This document shows positions 18,176 through 27,064 of a stretch of DNA of 64,000 nucleotides, piece after piece. The notes under the pieces were generated by a model. It was not told the origin of the DNA. It saw nothing but the letters and a program-made list of their open reading frames with translations, and searched no databases. The position numbers were made by a program, and so were the translations under genes. Every line of letters starts with the position of its first letter. Position 1 is the stretch's first letter. Origin of the DNA: Paracoccaceae bacterium (GTDB lineage: Bacteria > Pseudomonadota > Alphaproteobacteria > Rhodobacterales > Rhodobacteraceae); NCBI GenBank assembly GCA_027486345.1, contig JAIXPH010000063.1, forward strand, positions 29,482 to 93,481, given 5' to 3'.

Positions 18176-21127
18176 TCACACCAACCCCATTGCAAGGGTG
18201 GTCAGTTCGACCCCCTGATTGCCGCCAATCCGCACCGCCTCTGCCGCCGCACTGGCGGGCATCGCCAGCCCCGGTGCCGCCCCTGCGGCCAGCAGGGTTT
18301 CCGCCGACATCACCTTGACCGCGCCGCGCTGGGCCATCTCGACCATCGGGCCGGGGCGGGGCACGTCTTGATAGGGATTGGCCCCGACGCGCGGCGCGCG
18401 CAGTTTGCCGTTCGCCGCCAACAGCTTGCCCGCATGGCCGTTCAGCGCCCAAAGCAGGCCCGGCGGCGGATCGACGGGCTTGCCCGGCAGCACCGTGTTC
18501 CACGCCAGCCCGGCATGGGTGGCGGTGGAAAAGGACGCCCCCCGCGCCGCGCCCATCCCCAGACCGGAGACATGGGTTTCATATTCGGGGCGTCCCAACA
18601 CCTCATGGTCGGACAGTTTCAGGAAATGCCCTGGCGGGAAGTGGTCATCCAGCGGCCAGACCGCCCCCGCCGCCTGACCGTCCAGGGTGGCCGCACGCAG
18701 GTTGATCCGCTTGCGCAGGGCCGTCGATGATCCGATCCGGTCAATATCGGTTTCCAGCGGGACCGAGATTTGCCGCAGTTCGATCTGTCCCAAGGGGTGA
18801 TAAAGCGGCACATCATCCGCCGGGGCCAGACGGGCGATGGATTGCGCCTCGGGTGGCAGCAGCGGGGTCCAGGCGTTGTCGGCGGTCAATGCCTGCTGGG
18901 CGACATCCAGGGGGTCAAGTTCCGGCGCGGGGGGCGGGGTGCTTTCGCCCCATGTGATCGGGCCGATATCGACCGGAACATCCCACCACAGGATCTCGAC
19001 CTCGGCCCGGCCCTCCAGCCGGAAGGGTTTGTCGCCCGAGAGTTCGCCCTTGAAGCTGACGCCCGCCAGCGTGACGCCAAAGGCCGACACCTTGATGCCC
19101 GCGTCGATGCGGATGACAAAGTAGAAATGCGGCGCCCATTGGAACAGCGCGTCCAGTTGCAGCCACGCCTCGGCCTTGGCCGGGTCCAACTTGGCGATCA
19201 CCTCGACCCGGCCACCGAATTGCACCGTGTTGCTGGTGACCGCGAGATAGGCATTGGCGGAAATCGACAGCCATTTGACGGGTGGGGCGAATTTGATGCC
19301 CACGCGCTGCATGGGGCCGATCTGCTTGGGCGCCTCATAGCCCGGAAAGAAGCCGCCGACCGACAGGGCAAAGGCCGCTTCGCCCGCCCATTGGATGAAC
19401 AGCGCGATGTCCCCCGTCACCTCCAGCTTGAAGAGCTTGGATTTGGCGAGCGAGACTTTCAGGAAGAAGTATTCGGGCGTGATCTCGCCCATGATCTCGG
19501 CCCGCAGGTCGATCACGCGCAGCTTTTCGTCCACATCCGCCGACGGCACGCCGATCTGCACATTGCCCAAGAGCACCAGTTTCGGATCGGGCAGGGAAAT
19601 CACCACCCCCAGCCGCGCCTTGACGAACCCCGCCTGAGAGCCCCAACCGAGTTCGGCAATCGGTCCGATGACAAAGCCACCCGCGCGGGGTGGGAAGATC
19701 TTGCCCAGCTGGTTCAGGATTTGCGGCGCGGCGGCCACCGGATCGGCGGGGAACAAAAGCTGCCCCACCACGCCATCCTTCAACCCGTCGCGCAGGGCGG
19801 CGCTGTCGAGCGACCGTTCAATGGCCAGAATGCCGCCGAGGCCGGACAGGGTGAAGCCGAAGCCAAGCTCGATCTTCGGGGCGAAGCGCACGCCGATCAC
19901 GATGACCATGTTGAACGGGTCGGTGCCCAACAGACCGATAGCGGTGACGCCGATCTTCAGCATCTCAAGCTGAAAGACCCCGCCATATTCCTTTTTCACC
20001 TCATCATAGCGCAGATAGCCGCCGCCGGTGACCGCGGGGGTTTTCAGCCGCAACCCCGCGCCTGAGGGGATTTTCGGGCTGACATCGGGGGCCGCGCCAT
20101 CGTTCCAGCGGATGGAAATCCCGCCGCCTTCGACCACACAGGCAAAGACATCGCCCAGCTTGCCCGCCACGGTGACCACGACGTTGACGCGGTTCTTGCC
20201 GTCGGCATTGTCCTGCGCGGGTTGTTCGATGGCGAACTCCCGCAGTTCCAGCCCCGGCCAGGCAAAGCGCACGGGCAGGATCAGCCGCTTGTCCTTGCCT
20301 GAGCCGAAGGTCAGCCCGTCCTTGGTGTCCAGCGTGATCGCCACCTGATCGGTGTCGGCGGTGGGGGCCTGACCGGGCATGATCTTTTCAAGGAACTTGT
20401 CATTCCGGAGACCGGCCTTCAGCTTGGTCTTGAGGGTGATGCCGGCCTTGAATTCGGTCTTGTAGGTAAAGAACGCCACCAGTGACGCGCCGTCAAAGTT
20501 CAGTGGCGCGAGGGTCGAGGTCCCCACAGCGGCGAGTTCAATCGACAGCTTCTTTTCGGCGTAATCCCATTTCAGCTTTTCGCCCAAGCTGTCAGAGGCA
20601 CCGTCAATGCCCAGCACGGCCTTGCACAGAAGGTCAAAATTGGTGGTGACCGCGCTGCCCGCGTTGTTCAGCAGCTTCTTGATCGGCGCGTTCATGCCGT
20701 TGATATCGGCCTTGATCTGTTCGGGCGTCATGGTGCCCGATGCCTTTTCCGACACCTTTTCCGCGACCTTGGTGATGGCGTTGTCATAGGCGACCAGTAG
20801 CTTGCCCAGTGCTGTCAGCGCGCGGGCCAACTCGTCGGCCTGAAAATCCGCAGCGCCCAGTTCGGTCGCCATTTCCTGCACCGCCGCCGTGGCGTCGGTG
20901 ATCTCCTTGTCGATGGCTTTCTTCAGCGCCGTGCCAATGGTGGAAAGCTGATCCACATCCGCCTTCACGGCATCAAAGGCCGTCTTGGTCGTGCCGTCCT
21001 TGCCATCCGCCAAAGAGGTGATCAGCTTGCCACTGTCGGAAAAACTGTCACCGACCAGATCGGCGGCCTTGGTATGGGCAAATGCAACGAAGCCCCTGCC
21101 AAAGGCAGAGAAAATGTCATCCGACAT
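18176..21127 (-). CDS. DUF6603-like giant protein (983 aa), giant-protein operon gene 1
   Basis: This protein has three zones. Residues ~1-215 are amphipathic helices rich in Lys, Asp and Ala with no signal peptide. Residues ~215-730 are strongly beta-patterned, with alternating hydrophobic residues and many Gly. They include GFGFTLSGLGGILAIER near 415, a GPIAELGWGS segment near 480 and ALSVGGFFPGYE near 610, which I associate with the uncharacterised DUF6603 family. Residues ~740-983 form a separate domain starting with a Pro-rich linker. The ATG at 21127 has GAGGTG four bases upstream. It leads the four-gene operon. The long beta stretch could build an extended sheet or groove, but that is inference; no function is known to me. 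Confidence 0.85.
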   Translation of the reverse strand: MSDDIFSAFGRGFVAFAHTKAADLVGDSFSDSGKLITSLADGKDGTTKTAFDAVKADVDQLSTIGTALKKAIDKEITDATAAVQEMATELGAADFQADELARALTALGKLLVAYDNAITKVAEKVSEKASGTMTPEQIKADINGMNAPIKKLLNNAGSAVTTNFDLLCKAVLGIDGASDSLGEKLKWDYAEKKLSIELAAVGTSTLAPLNFDGASLVAFFTYKTEFKAGITLKTKLKAGLRNDKFLEKIMPGQAPTADTDQVAITLDTKDGLTFGSGKDKRLILPVRFAWPGLELREFAIEQPAQDNADGKNRVNVVVTVAGKLGDVFACVVEGGGISIRWNDGAAPDVSPKIPSGAGLRLKTPAVTGGGYLRYDEVKKEYGGVFQLEMLKIGVTAIGLLGTDPFNMVIVIGVRFAPKIELGFGFTLSGLGGILAIERSLDSAALRDGLKDGVVGQLLFPADPVAAAPQILNQLGKIFPPRAGGFVIGPIAELGWGSQAGFVKARLGVVISLPDPKLVLLGNVQIGVPSADVDEKLRVIDLRAEIMGEITPEYFFLKVSLAKSKLFKLEVTGDIALFIQWAGEAAFALSVGGFFPGYEAPKQIGPMQRVGIKFAPPVKWLSISANAYLAVTSNTVQFGGRVEVIAKLDPAKAEAWLQLDALFQWAPHFYFVIRIDAGIKVSAFGVTLAGVSFKGELSGDKPFRLEGRAEVEILWWDVPVDIGPITWGESTPPPAPELDPLDVAQQALTADNAWTPLLPPEAQSIARLAPADDVPLYHPLGQIELRQISVPLETDIDRIGSSTALRKRINLRAATLDGQAAGAVWPLDDHFPPGHFLKLSDHEVLGRPEYETHVSGLGMGAARGASFSTATHAGLAWNTVLPGKPVDPPPGLLWALNGHAGKLLAANGKLRAPRVGANPYQDVPRPGPMVEMAQRGAVKVMSAETLLAAGAAPGLAMPASAAAEAVRIGGNQGVELTTLAMGLV

Positions 21128-21300
21128 AATCACCTCGTGTGAAAAAAATCAGGAAAAAAACACGTCAAGGATGTGTGTGTGAAAGAAGGCTAAACCTGTG
21201 ATCCGAGTCGCGCAAGGAAATTGCGCGCTCGGTCGGGGTCAGCCCGCGCGGCCTGCAAAAGGGGCGGGGCGGTCGCGCAGGGACAGCCCGGGCGCGCGGG
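21128..21300 (-). promoter_or_regulatory. Intergenic region before the giant-protein operon, with a hairpin
   Basis: These 173 bases contain no gene. A near-perfect hairpin lies at 21204-21231: CGAGTCGCGCAA pairs with TTGCGCGCTCG across GGAAA, with one bulged base. It could end the GntR transcript or regulate the operon downstream. An A/T-rich tract close to the 983-aa gene start (about 21140-21170) is the likeliest promoter zone. I found no clear consensus boxes. Confidence 0.4.
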
Positions 21301-21984
21301 TCAGGTGCCGAGGGCCTCGCGCAGGCTGCGCGGCGCAGGCGGCGTGTTGCGAAGATCCAGCGAGGTCAGCAGGTCCAGCAGATGCCCGCGCATCAGGTCT
21401 TCGGCCTTGGCACCGTCATGCGCCGCCATCGCCTCGAGCAGCGCATGGTGGGCATGGCTTTCGCACATCGCCGTGCGGCGTTTCCAGTACAGCGCGATGA
21501 TCAGCGACGACCGCGCGATCAACTGCCCGATGAAGGTGGCGATGGTTTCCTGATCGGCGATCCGCGCGATTTCGATGTGAAAGAGACCCGACAGATACAG
21601 CGCCCGCCCGCCTTCGCCCGCTGCAAGGGCCGCGTGTTCCTCGTCGATGTGGCGTTGCAGGGCGGCAAGGTCCGTCCCTGTCATCCGCTCTGCGGCCGAG
21701 CGCGCGGTGCGGGGTTCCAGCAGGGCGCGGGCTTCGAACACCTCACGCGCCTCACGCACGCTGGGTTGCGCGACAAAGGCCCCGCGATTGCGCCGCAACT
21801 CCACCAGACCGTCATGCGACAGCCGCTGCAAAGCCGCCCGCACCACGGTGCGCGACACGCCATAGACATCGGCCACCTCATCCTCGTTCAGCTTGGTGCC
21901 GGGGGCGAGGCGATGCTCATGCACCGCCAGCGCCAGACGGTTGGCGATGTGGTCGGATGCGGGTTCCTTCGGGCTGTGGTCCAT
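21301..21984 (-). CDS. GntR-family (FCD) transcriptional regulator
   Basis: This 227-aa repressor-type regulator has an N-terminal winged helix near residues 10-75, with the GntR signature LNEDEVADVYGVSRTVVRAALQRL. It is followed by an all-helical FCD ligand domain containing LEPRTARSAAERM, FHIEIARIA and HHALLEAMAAHDGAKAEDLMRGHL, with the metal-binding Asp/His pattern of the family. The start at 21984 follows AAGGAGACGAC. It is divergent from the ABC importer at 22209-26253, and a 26-bp palindrome lies between them. It therefore probably controls that importer and itself, with the imported substrate or a breakdown product as ligand. Confidence 0.93.
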   Translation of the reverse strand: MDHSPKEPASDHIANRLALAVHEHRLAPGTKLNEDEVADVYGVSRTVVRAALQRLSHDGLVELRRNRGAFVAQPSVREAREVFEARALLEPRTARSAAERMTGTDLAALQRHIDEEHAALAAGEGGRALYLSGLFHIEIARIADQETIATFIGQLIARSSLIIALYWKRRTAMCESHAHHALLEAMAAHDGAKAEDLMRGHLLDLLTSLDLRNTPPAPRSLREALGT

Positions 21985-22045
21985 GTCGTCTCCTTGCCGC
22001 TTCAGGGTGGACAACCGACACGGCGCTGGCAAGGGCAGGGCTTGC

Positions 22046-22071
22046 ACACGATATTGTATGCAATCTTGTGT
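22046..22071. promoter_or_regulatory. Candidate operator for the divergent GntR/FCD regulator
   Basis: The 26-bp segment is a nested palindrome: ACAC-N3-ATTG-N4-CAAT-N3-GTGT. The core ATTGTATGCAAT resembles the operators bound by FCD-subfamily GntR proteins. It lies 62 bases upstream of the regulator ATG and 138 bases upstream of the ABC ATPase ATG, which suits control of both directions. Confidence 0.6.
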
Positions 22072-22208
22072 CGTTTTCTGAGCACAGAATTTCTGCGGGC
22101 GCAAAAAGTTTGGGCATCGAAAAATTCCAGCATCTGCCGCGCCGGTTTTCGGTTCCGATTCCGCTTTTGACGGTCCCACCCTTGACCAACGGCAAGGGAA
22201 ACGAAGCG

Positions 22209-23183
22209 ATGCGCACCGCGAATGATCTGGAACTCGTCCATCTGACCAAGCGCTACGGCGACACGGTCGCGGTGCGCGACGTGAGCCACATTTTCGCGCC
22301 GGGCAGCTATGTCTGCCTGCTGGGACCGTCGGGCTGTGGCAAATCCTCGACCCTGCGGATGATCGCGGGGCATGAAAGCGTCTCGGACGGCGCGATCTTG
22401 TTGTCGGGGCGCGATATCTCCAAGCTGCCGCCCGCCCGGCGCGGCACGGCGATGATGTTTCAGAATTACGCGCTGTTCCCGCATCTGTCGGTCAAGGACA
22501 ACGTCGCCTTTTCGCTGCGGATGAAGGGGATGGACAAACCCGCCCGCCATGCCCGCGCGATGGAGATGCTGGAGCTGGTGGATATGGTGGCGCTGGCCGA
22601 CCGCCTGCCCGCGCAGTTATCGGGCGGACAACAGCAACGGGTGGCCTTGGCGCGGGCGCTGATTGCCGACCCGGAGGTCTTGCTTCTGGACGAACCTCTC
22701 TCCGCGCTCGATCCGTTCCTGCGCATCCGCATGCGGGCCGAGTTGAAGCGTATTCAGCGCGAACTGGGCATCACCTTCATCCACGTCACCCACGGTCAGG
22801 ACGAAGCACTCGCCTTGGCCGATGAGGTGGTGGTGATGAACAACGCTGTCATCGAACAGGCCGGACCCGCGCGGCAGGTGTTCAATGCCCCGCGCACCGA
22901 ATTCGTCGCGCGCTTCATGGGCGGTCACAATGTGATCACGCTGGACGGCGCGCGCCATGCGGTGCGCCAGGACGCCGTCCGCATCAGCGATAGCGGCCTG
23001 CCCGCCACCGTGCAGGCCGTCGAATACCAAGGCGACCGCGTGTCCGTCAGCACCGTGACCGAAGGCGGCGAGGCCTTGGTGGCGCTGATGTCTGACGCCG
23101 CGTTCTACGCCAACGAAATACCCCCCGGCGCGCAGGTGCGCCTGAGCTGGGACGAAGGGCGGCTGCACCGCCTTCAAGCCTGA
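22209..23183 (+). CDS. ABC importer ATPase (PotA type)
   Basis: This 324-aa cytoplasmic ATPase energises the importer encoded downstream. The Walker A motif LLGPSGCGKSS is near residue 38, the signature LSGGQQQRVALARA near 137 and Walker B LLLDEPLSALDP near 157. A C-terminal ~80-residue TOBE-like regulatory domain follows (HNVITLDG to the end). It is shorter than typical PotA (~370 aa) but complete. I chose the ATG at 22209, with AAGGGA about 9 bases upstream. It is the first gene of an operon with a binding protein, two permeases and a racemase, facing a GntR regulator. Polyamine-type importers of this subclass also carry other nitrogenous solutes. Confidence 0.93.
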   Translation: MRTANDLELVHLTKRYGDTVAVRDVSHIFAPGSYVCLLGPSGCGKSSTLRMIAGHESVSDGAILLSGRDISKLPPARRGTAMMFQNYALFPHLSVKDNVAFSLRMKGMDKPARHARAMEMLELVDMVALADRLPAQLSGGQQQRVALARALIADPEVLLLDEPLSALDPFLRIRMRAELKRIQRELGITFIHVTHGQDEALALADEVVVMNNAVIEQAGPARQVFNAPRTEFVARFMGGHNVITLDGARHAVRQDAVRISDSGLPATVQAVEYQGDRVSVSTVTEGGEALVALMSDAAFYANEIPPGAQVRLSWDEGRLHRLQA

Positions 23184-23213
23184 CCGACAATCCAACAGAC
23201 AGAGGGAACAGAC

Positions 23214-24479
23214 ATGTCGAAAATGAGATACTCCCGCCGCGCCCTGCTGAAAGGGGGCGCTGCCGCACTGGCCGCCTCGGCCCTGCCCGCGCCGATGATC
23301 TGGGCGCAAGAGATCAAGGACATCACCCTGCGCCAGTTCGGCACGGGCGTGTCGAACCTGAATGACGTGGCGCTGAAGGTGAAAGAGGACCTCGGCTTCA
23401 CGCTGGAAATGACCGCGCTGGATTCCGACGCCGTGACCCAGCGCGCCGCGACCCAGCCTGACAGCTTTGACATCGCCGATATCGAATACTGGATCTGCAA
23501 GAAGGTCTGGCCGACCGGCAACTTGCAGGCGATGGATACCTCGAAGATCAAGAACTACGACAAGATCGTCGGCATCTTCAAATCCGGCAAACTGACCCCG
23601 GAAAGCGTGATCGCCCAAGGCACCGCGCCGCATTCGGTGGGCTTTGTCGAAGGCCCCGGCTCCACCACCTTCTCGGCCAGCGAAACCGGCTGGATGACGC
23701 TGATCCCCACCATCTACAACGCCGATACCCTTGGCATCCGCCCCGACCTGATCGGCCGCCCGATTTCCAGCTGGACCGAGCTTTTGAACCCCGAGTTCAA
23801 GGGCAAGGCCTCGATCCTCGATATCTCGTCCATCGGGATCATGGACATGGCGATGGTCTGCGAGGCGATGGGAGAAATCCAATACGCCGACAAGGGCAAC
23901 ATGACCAAGGAAGAGATCGACAAGACCATCGGCATCTTCACCGAGGCCAAGAAAAACGGCCAGTTCCGCGCCTTCTGGAAGACCTTCGACGAATCCGTGA
24001 ACCTGATGGCCTCGGGCGAAGTGGTGATCCAGTCGATGTGGTCGCCCGCCATCACCGCTGTGAAATCGCGCGGTATTCCTTGCGTGTATCAGCCGCTGAA
24101 AGAGGGCTATCGCAGCTGGGGCGGTGGTATCGGTCTGTCGGCGGGCCTGTCGGGCATGGCGCTGGATGCGGCCTATGAATACATCAACTGGTATCTGTCG
24201 GGCTGGGTCGGCGGCTATCTGATGCGTCAGGGCTACTACTCTGCCGTGCCGGAAACCTCGAAGGAATTCATGTCCGCCGACGAATGGGGCTACTGGTTCG
24301 AAGGCAAACCCGCGACCGGCGACATCACCAGCCCGACCGGCGACAAGCTGGCCGGTGCAGGCGATCTGCGCGACGGCGGATCGTTCTATGACCGCATGGG
24401 CCATGTGGCCTGCTGGAACGCCGTCATGGACGAAAACCAGTACATGGTCCGCAAGTGGAACGAATTCATCGCCGCATAA
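23214..24479 (+). CDS. ABC importer substrate-binding protein (PotD-like, Tat signal)
   Basis: This 421-aa periplasmic binding protein captures the solute for the PotABC-like importer. It begins with a twin-arginine signal (SRRALLKGG at residues 7-15, then a hydrophobic Ala/Leu stretch and cleavage after APMIWAQ near 31). It should therefore be exported already folded. The mature domain shows family features such as SSWTELLNPEFKGKASILD near 185 and a GIGLSAGLSGMALDAAYEYINW block near 300. AGAGGGAAC precedes the ATG. The ligand cannot be read from the sequence. The downstream racemase and urease suggest a ureide, hydantoin or similar nitrogen compound (inference). Confidence 0.92.
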   Translation: MSKMRYSRRALLKGGAAALAASALPAPMIWAQEIKDITLRQFGTGVSNLNDVALKVKEDLGFTLEMTALDSDAVTQRAATQPDSFDIADIEYWICKKVWPTGNLQAMDTSKIKNYDKIVGIFKSGKLTPESVIAQGTAPHSVGFVEGPGSTTFSASETGWMTLIPTIYNADTLGIRPDLIGRPISSWTELLNPEFKGKASILDISSIGIMDMAMVCEAMGEIQYADKGNMTKEEIDKTIGIFTEAKKNGQFRAFWKTFDESVNLMASGEVVIQSMWSPAITAVKSRGIPCVYQPLKEGYRSWGGGIGLSAGLSGMALDAAYEYINWYLSGWVGGYLMRQGYYSAVPETSKEFMSADEWGYWFEGKPATGDITSPTGDKLAGAGDLRDGGSFYDRMGHVACWNAVMDENQYMVRKWNEFIAA

Positions 24480-24494
24480 GGCGCTGACCGCAAC

Positions 24495-24522
24495 GCGCGG
24501 GGGGCTGTCCAGCCCCCCGCGC
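24495..24522 (+). repeat. Perfect 12-bp hairpin between binding protein and permease genes
   Basis: GCGCGGGGGGCT at 24495-24506 pairs perfectly with AGCCCCCCGCGC at 24511-24522 across GTCC. There is no T-run. Such a structure between a binding-protein gene and its permease genes commonly protects the upstream message and lowers downstream expression, giving an excess of binding protein. That role is inferred here from position. Confidence 0.65.
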
Positions 24523-24554
24523 CCCCCAAGATCAAAGTGCAGGAGGGACGGCCC

Positions 24555-25415
24555 GTGACCACAGTCGCGCGCGGGACGGTGACAGGCTGGCTGCTGGCAT
24601 CGCCCTTGGTGGTGGTGCTGGCCGGATTTCTGGTGCTGCCCATCATCACCATCGTTGTCGTCAGCTTCTGGCAGACGACCGAATTTGCCATTGTCCCGGC
24701 CTTCAGCTTTGAGAATTACGAATTCCTGTTTGGGTCTGCCGTGACGTGGAAGGTCTTTGCCGCGACTTTTCGCTATGCCGTCATTACTTGGGCGCTGACC
24801 TTGGGCATCGGCTTTACCGTGGCCTATTATCTGGCCTTTCATATCCGCAGCCAGAACGTCCAGATCGCGCTCTTCCTGCTTTGCACCATCCCCTTCTGGA
24901 CCTCGAACATCATCCGCATGATTTCGTGGATTCCGTTTTTGGGGCGCAATGGCATCGCCAACCAGACGCTGCTGGATTGGGGTCTGATTGATGAACCGGT
25001 GGAGTGGCTGCTGTACTCCGACTTCTCGGTCATCCTCGCCTTCGTGCACCTTTACACGCTGTTCATGGTGGTGCCGATCTTCAACACCATGATGCGGATT
25101 GACCGCAATCTGCTGGAGGCGGCGCGCGATGGCGGCGCGACGGGCTTTCAGACGCTGGTCCATGTGATCCTGCCCCTGACCAAGCCCGGCATCATGATCG
25201 GCACCATCTTCGTGCTGACGCTGGTAATGGGCGATTTCATAACGGTGCGTTTCATGTCGGGCAGCCAGAGCGCCAATGTGGGGCGGTTGATTTCCAACGA
25301 TATCGGGCTGTTGCAATACCCCTCCGCCTCGGCCACGGCGGTGGTGCTGCTCTGCACGGTGCTGATCATGATCGCGATCCTTCTGCGCTTCGTGAACATC
25401 CGGAAGGAGTTGTGA
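24555..25415 (+). CDS. ABC importer permease (PotB-like)
   Basis: This 286-aa inner-membrane subunit has about six hydrophobic helices, the first at residues ~9-33 (LLASPLVVVLAGFLVLP). The EAA loop for ATPase contact is EAARDGGATGFQTLVHVILPLTKPG near 185-210. It starts at a GTG (24555) with AGGAGGG seven bases upstream; there is no better ATG. It follows the binding-protein gene after a hairpin and ends one base before the next permease. It pairs with that permease as the heterodimeric channel of the GntR-controlled importer. Confidence 0.92.
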   Translation: MTTVARGTVTGWLLASPLVVVLAGFLVLPIITIVVVSFWQTTEFAIVPAFSFENYEFLFGSAVTWKVFAATFRYAVITWALTLGIGFTVAYYLAFHIRSQNVQIALFLLCTIPFWTSNIIRMISWIPFLGRNGIANQTLLDWGLIDEPVEWLLYSDFSVILAFVHLYTLFMVVPIFNTMMRIDRNLLEAARDGGATGFQTLVHVILPLTKPGIMIGTIFVLTLVMGDFITVRFMSGSQSANVGRLISNDIGLLQYPSASATAVVLLCTVLIMIAILLRFVNIRKEL

Positions 25416-25416
25416 G

Positions 25417-26253
25417 ATGGAGCCGCGCCCGCGTTCCTTTTGGGTTCTGACCGCGTTCTTTTGCCTCTTCGTGCTGTTCCTCTACGGTCCCACCGTCACC
25501 ATCGGCATCCTGAGTTTTCAGGGCGAAAGCGGCGGCCTGACCTTCCCCATGCGCGGCGTGTCGCTGCACTGGTTCCGTGAGTTGTTCCAGCAACAGCAGG
25601 TCGGCGACATCTGGGGCGCGTTCCGGCGGTCCTTTTCGCTGGGGCTGATGGTCATGGTGACGACTGTTGTGGTGTCGGTCATGGCGGGGCTGGCGTTCCG
25701 CAAGCGCTTTGCCGGGGCGGGGGTGCTGTTTTATGTCACCATCGCGTCCTTGGTGATCCCGTCGATCCTGATCTCATTGGGGGTTGGCTTGATCTTCGGG
25801 CAGGCCGGGTTGACGGTGCATTGGGCGACATCCGGCTTCGGGTCGCAACTGACCTGGACGCTGCCCTTTGGCCTGTTGATCATGTTTGCGGTCTTCAACC
25901 GCTTTGACCCGAGCTATGAGGAAGCCGCCCGCGATCAGGGTGCCTCGCCTTGGCAGACCGTGCGCCATGTGGTGCTGCCGATCATCGCGCCGTCGCTGAT
26001 CGGGGTGGCGCTGTTCGGCTTCACGCTCAGCTATGACGAATTCGCGCGGACGCTGCTGACGGCGGGCAGTTACAATACCCTGCCGCTTGAGATTTTCGGG
26101 ATGACCACAAACGTGACCACCCCGGTGATCTATGCGCTGGGCACGCTGACGACGTTGTTTTCATTCCTCATCATCGGGGTCTTTCTGCTGACCGTCTGGA
26201 TGCTGGCCCGCCGCCGCGCGCGGCTTGGTTCGGATGCGGGCAAGGGGGTCTGA
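25417..26253 (+). CDS. ABC importer permease (PotC-like)
   Basis: This 278-aa second permease half has about six membrane helices, the first at ~10-28. The EAA motif reads EEAARDQGASPWQTVRHVVLP near residue 168. GGAAGGAG inside the end of the upstream permease gene serves as its ribosome-binding site, and the two genes are separated by one base. It completes the importer with the ATPase, binding protein and PotB-like subunit. It is followed after six bases by the racemase gene, so that enzyme is made with the transporter. Confidence 0.92.
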   Translation: MEPRPRSFWVLTAFFCLFVLFLYGPTVTIGILSFQGESGGLTFPMRGVSLHWFRELFQQQQVGDIWGAFRRSFSLGLMVMVTTVVVSVMAGLAFRKRFAGAGVLFYVTIASLVIPSILISLGVGLIFGQAGLTVHWATSGFGSQLTWTLPFGLLIMFAVFNRFDPSYEEAARDQGASPWQTVRHVVLPIIAPSLIGVALFGFTLSYDEFARTLLTAGSYNTLPLEIFGMTTNVTTPVIYALGTLTTLFSFLIIGVFLLTVWMLARRRARLGSDAGKGV

Positions 26254-26259
26254 CCCGCG

Positions 26260-26910
26260 ATGCGCATGCTGTATCTGAACCCGAATTCCACCGCGTCTAT
26301 GACCGATCAGGTCACCGCCGTCGCCCGTGCCGCCGTGCCAGAGGCGGAGGTTCTGGGGTGGACCAACCACGAAGGCCCCCCGGCGATCCAAGGGCCAGAG
26401 GATGGCGCGGCGGCTGTCGTCGGCCTGATGGCGATGCTGCCTGCCGCGCGGGAGGTGGGGGCGGATGTCATCATCATCGCCTGCTTTGACGACACCGGGC
26501 TGGATGATCTGCGCGCCGCCGCGCATTGCCCGGTGATCGGGATCGGGCAGGCGGCTTATGTCACCGCAGCGCTGGCCTATGGCGGGTTTGCGGTGGTCAC
26601 GACGCTGCAAGTGTCGGTCCCGGTGCTGGAGGAGAATATCGCCCGTTACGGCCTGTCCCCCGCCTGCACGGCGGTGCTGGCCAGCGGTCTGCCTGTGCTG
26701 GTGGTGGAACAAGGTGGCGAGGTGGTGCTGTCGCGCCTGTCCGACAGTATCACCGATGCCGTGGCGGGTGGGGCAAAGGCGGTGGCCTTGGGCTGTGCCG
26801 GAATGGCGCATCTGCGCAGCGAACTGATGGCGCGCACGCGGGTTCCGCTGATTGACGGCGTCGCCGCCTCTGCCCATCTGGCGCGGGCGCTGGTCGACGC
26901 CCTGCGCTGA
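26260..26910 (+). CDS. Hydantoin/Asp-Glu racemase family protein
   Basis: This 216-aa cytosolic enzyme of the Asp/Glu/hydantoin racemase superfamily uses two cysteines as acid and base without a cofactor. The pair is visible: Cys75 in IIIACFDDTGLD and Cys179 in ALGCAGM. The N-terminal YLNPNST is typical of the hydantoin/allantoin racemase branch. It is the last gene of the importer operon, six bases after the second permease, which suggests the imported solute is a chiral ureide such as a hydantoin or allantoin. No hydantoinase or allantoinase is in the window, so the substrate remains inferred. Confidence 0.88.
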   Translation: MRMLYLNPNSTASMTDQVTAVARAAVPEAEVLGWTNHEGPPAIQGPEDGAAAVVGLMAMLPAAREVGADVIIIACFDDTGLDDLRAAAHCPVIGIGQAAYVTAALAYGGFAVVTTLQVSVPVLEENIARYGLSPACTAVLASGLPVLVVEQGGEVVLSRLSDSITDAVAGGAKAVALGCAGMAHLRSELMARTRVPLIDGVAASAHLARALVDALR

Positions 26911-27064
26911 TGGGCCGGGCTTTCTCATGTGCTGGTATTTTCGGCAAGATGGTGAAGTTTCGGGCAGTTTGCCCGGCTTCACCGGCCTCCGCCCCCGCCG
27001 CCCGCGCGCCTTGCGTTGTCCTGTCGCGCCGCACCGGCGAAGCCTTGGGCGACGAGGAGAGCTG

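Noticed and set aside
8502..21127. Phage tail or contractile injection system
   Set aside because: There is no sheath, tube, baseplate, AAA ATPase, LysM or tape-measure signature, and the proteins do not show the expected size order of such clusters.
22617..25316. 899-codon minus-strand frame opposite the PotABCD-type importer
   Set aside because: It is antisense to four recognisable transporter genes and has no family features.
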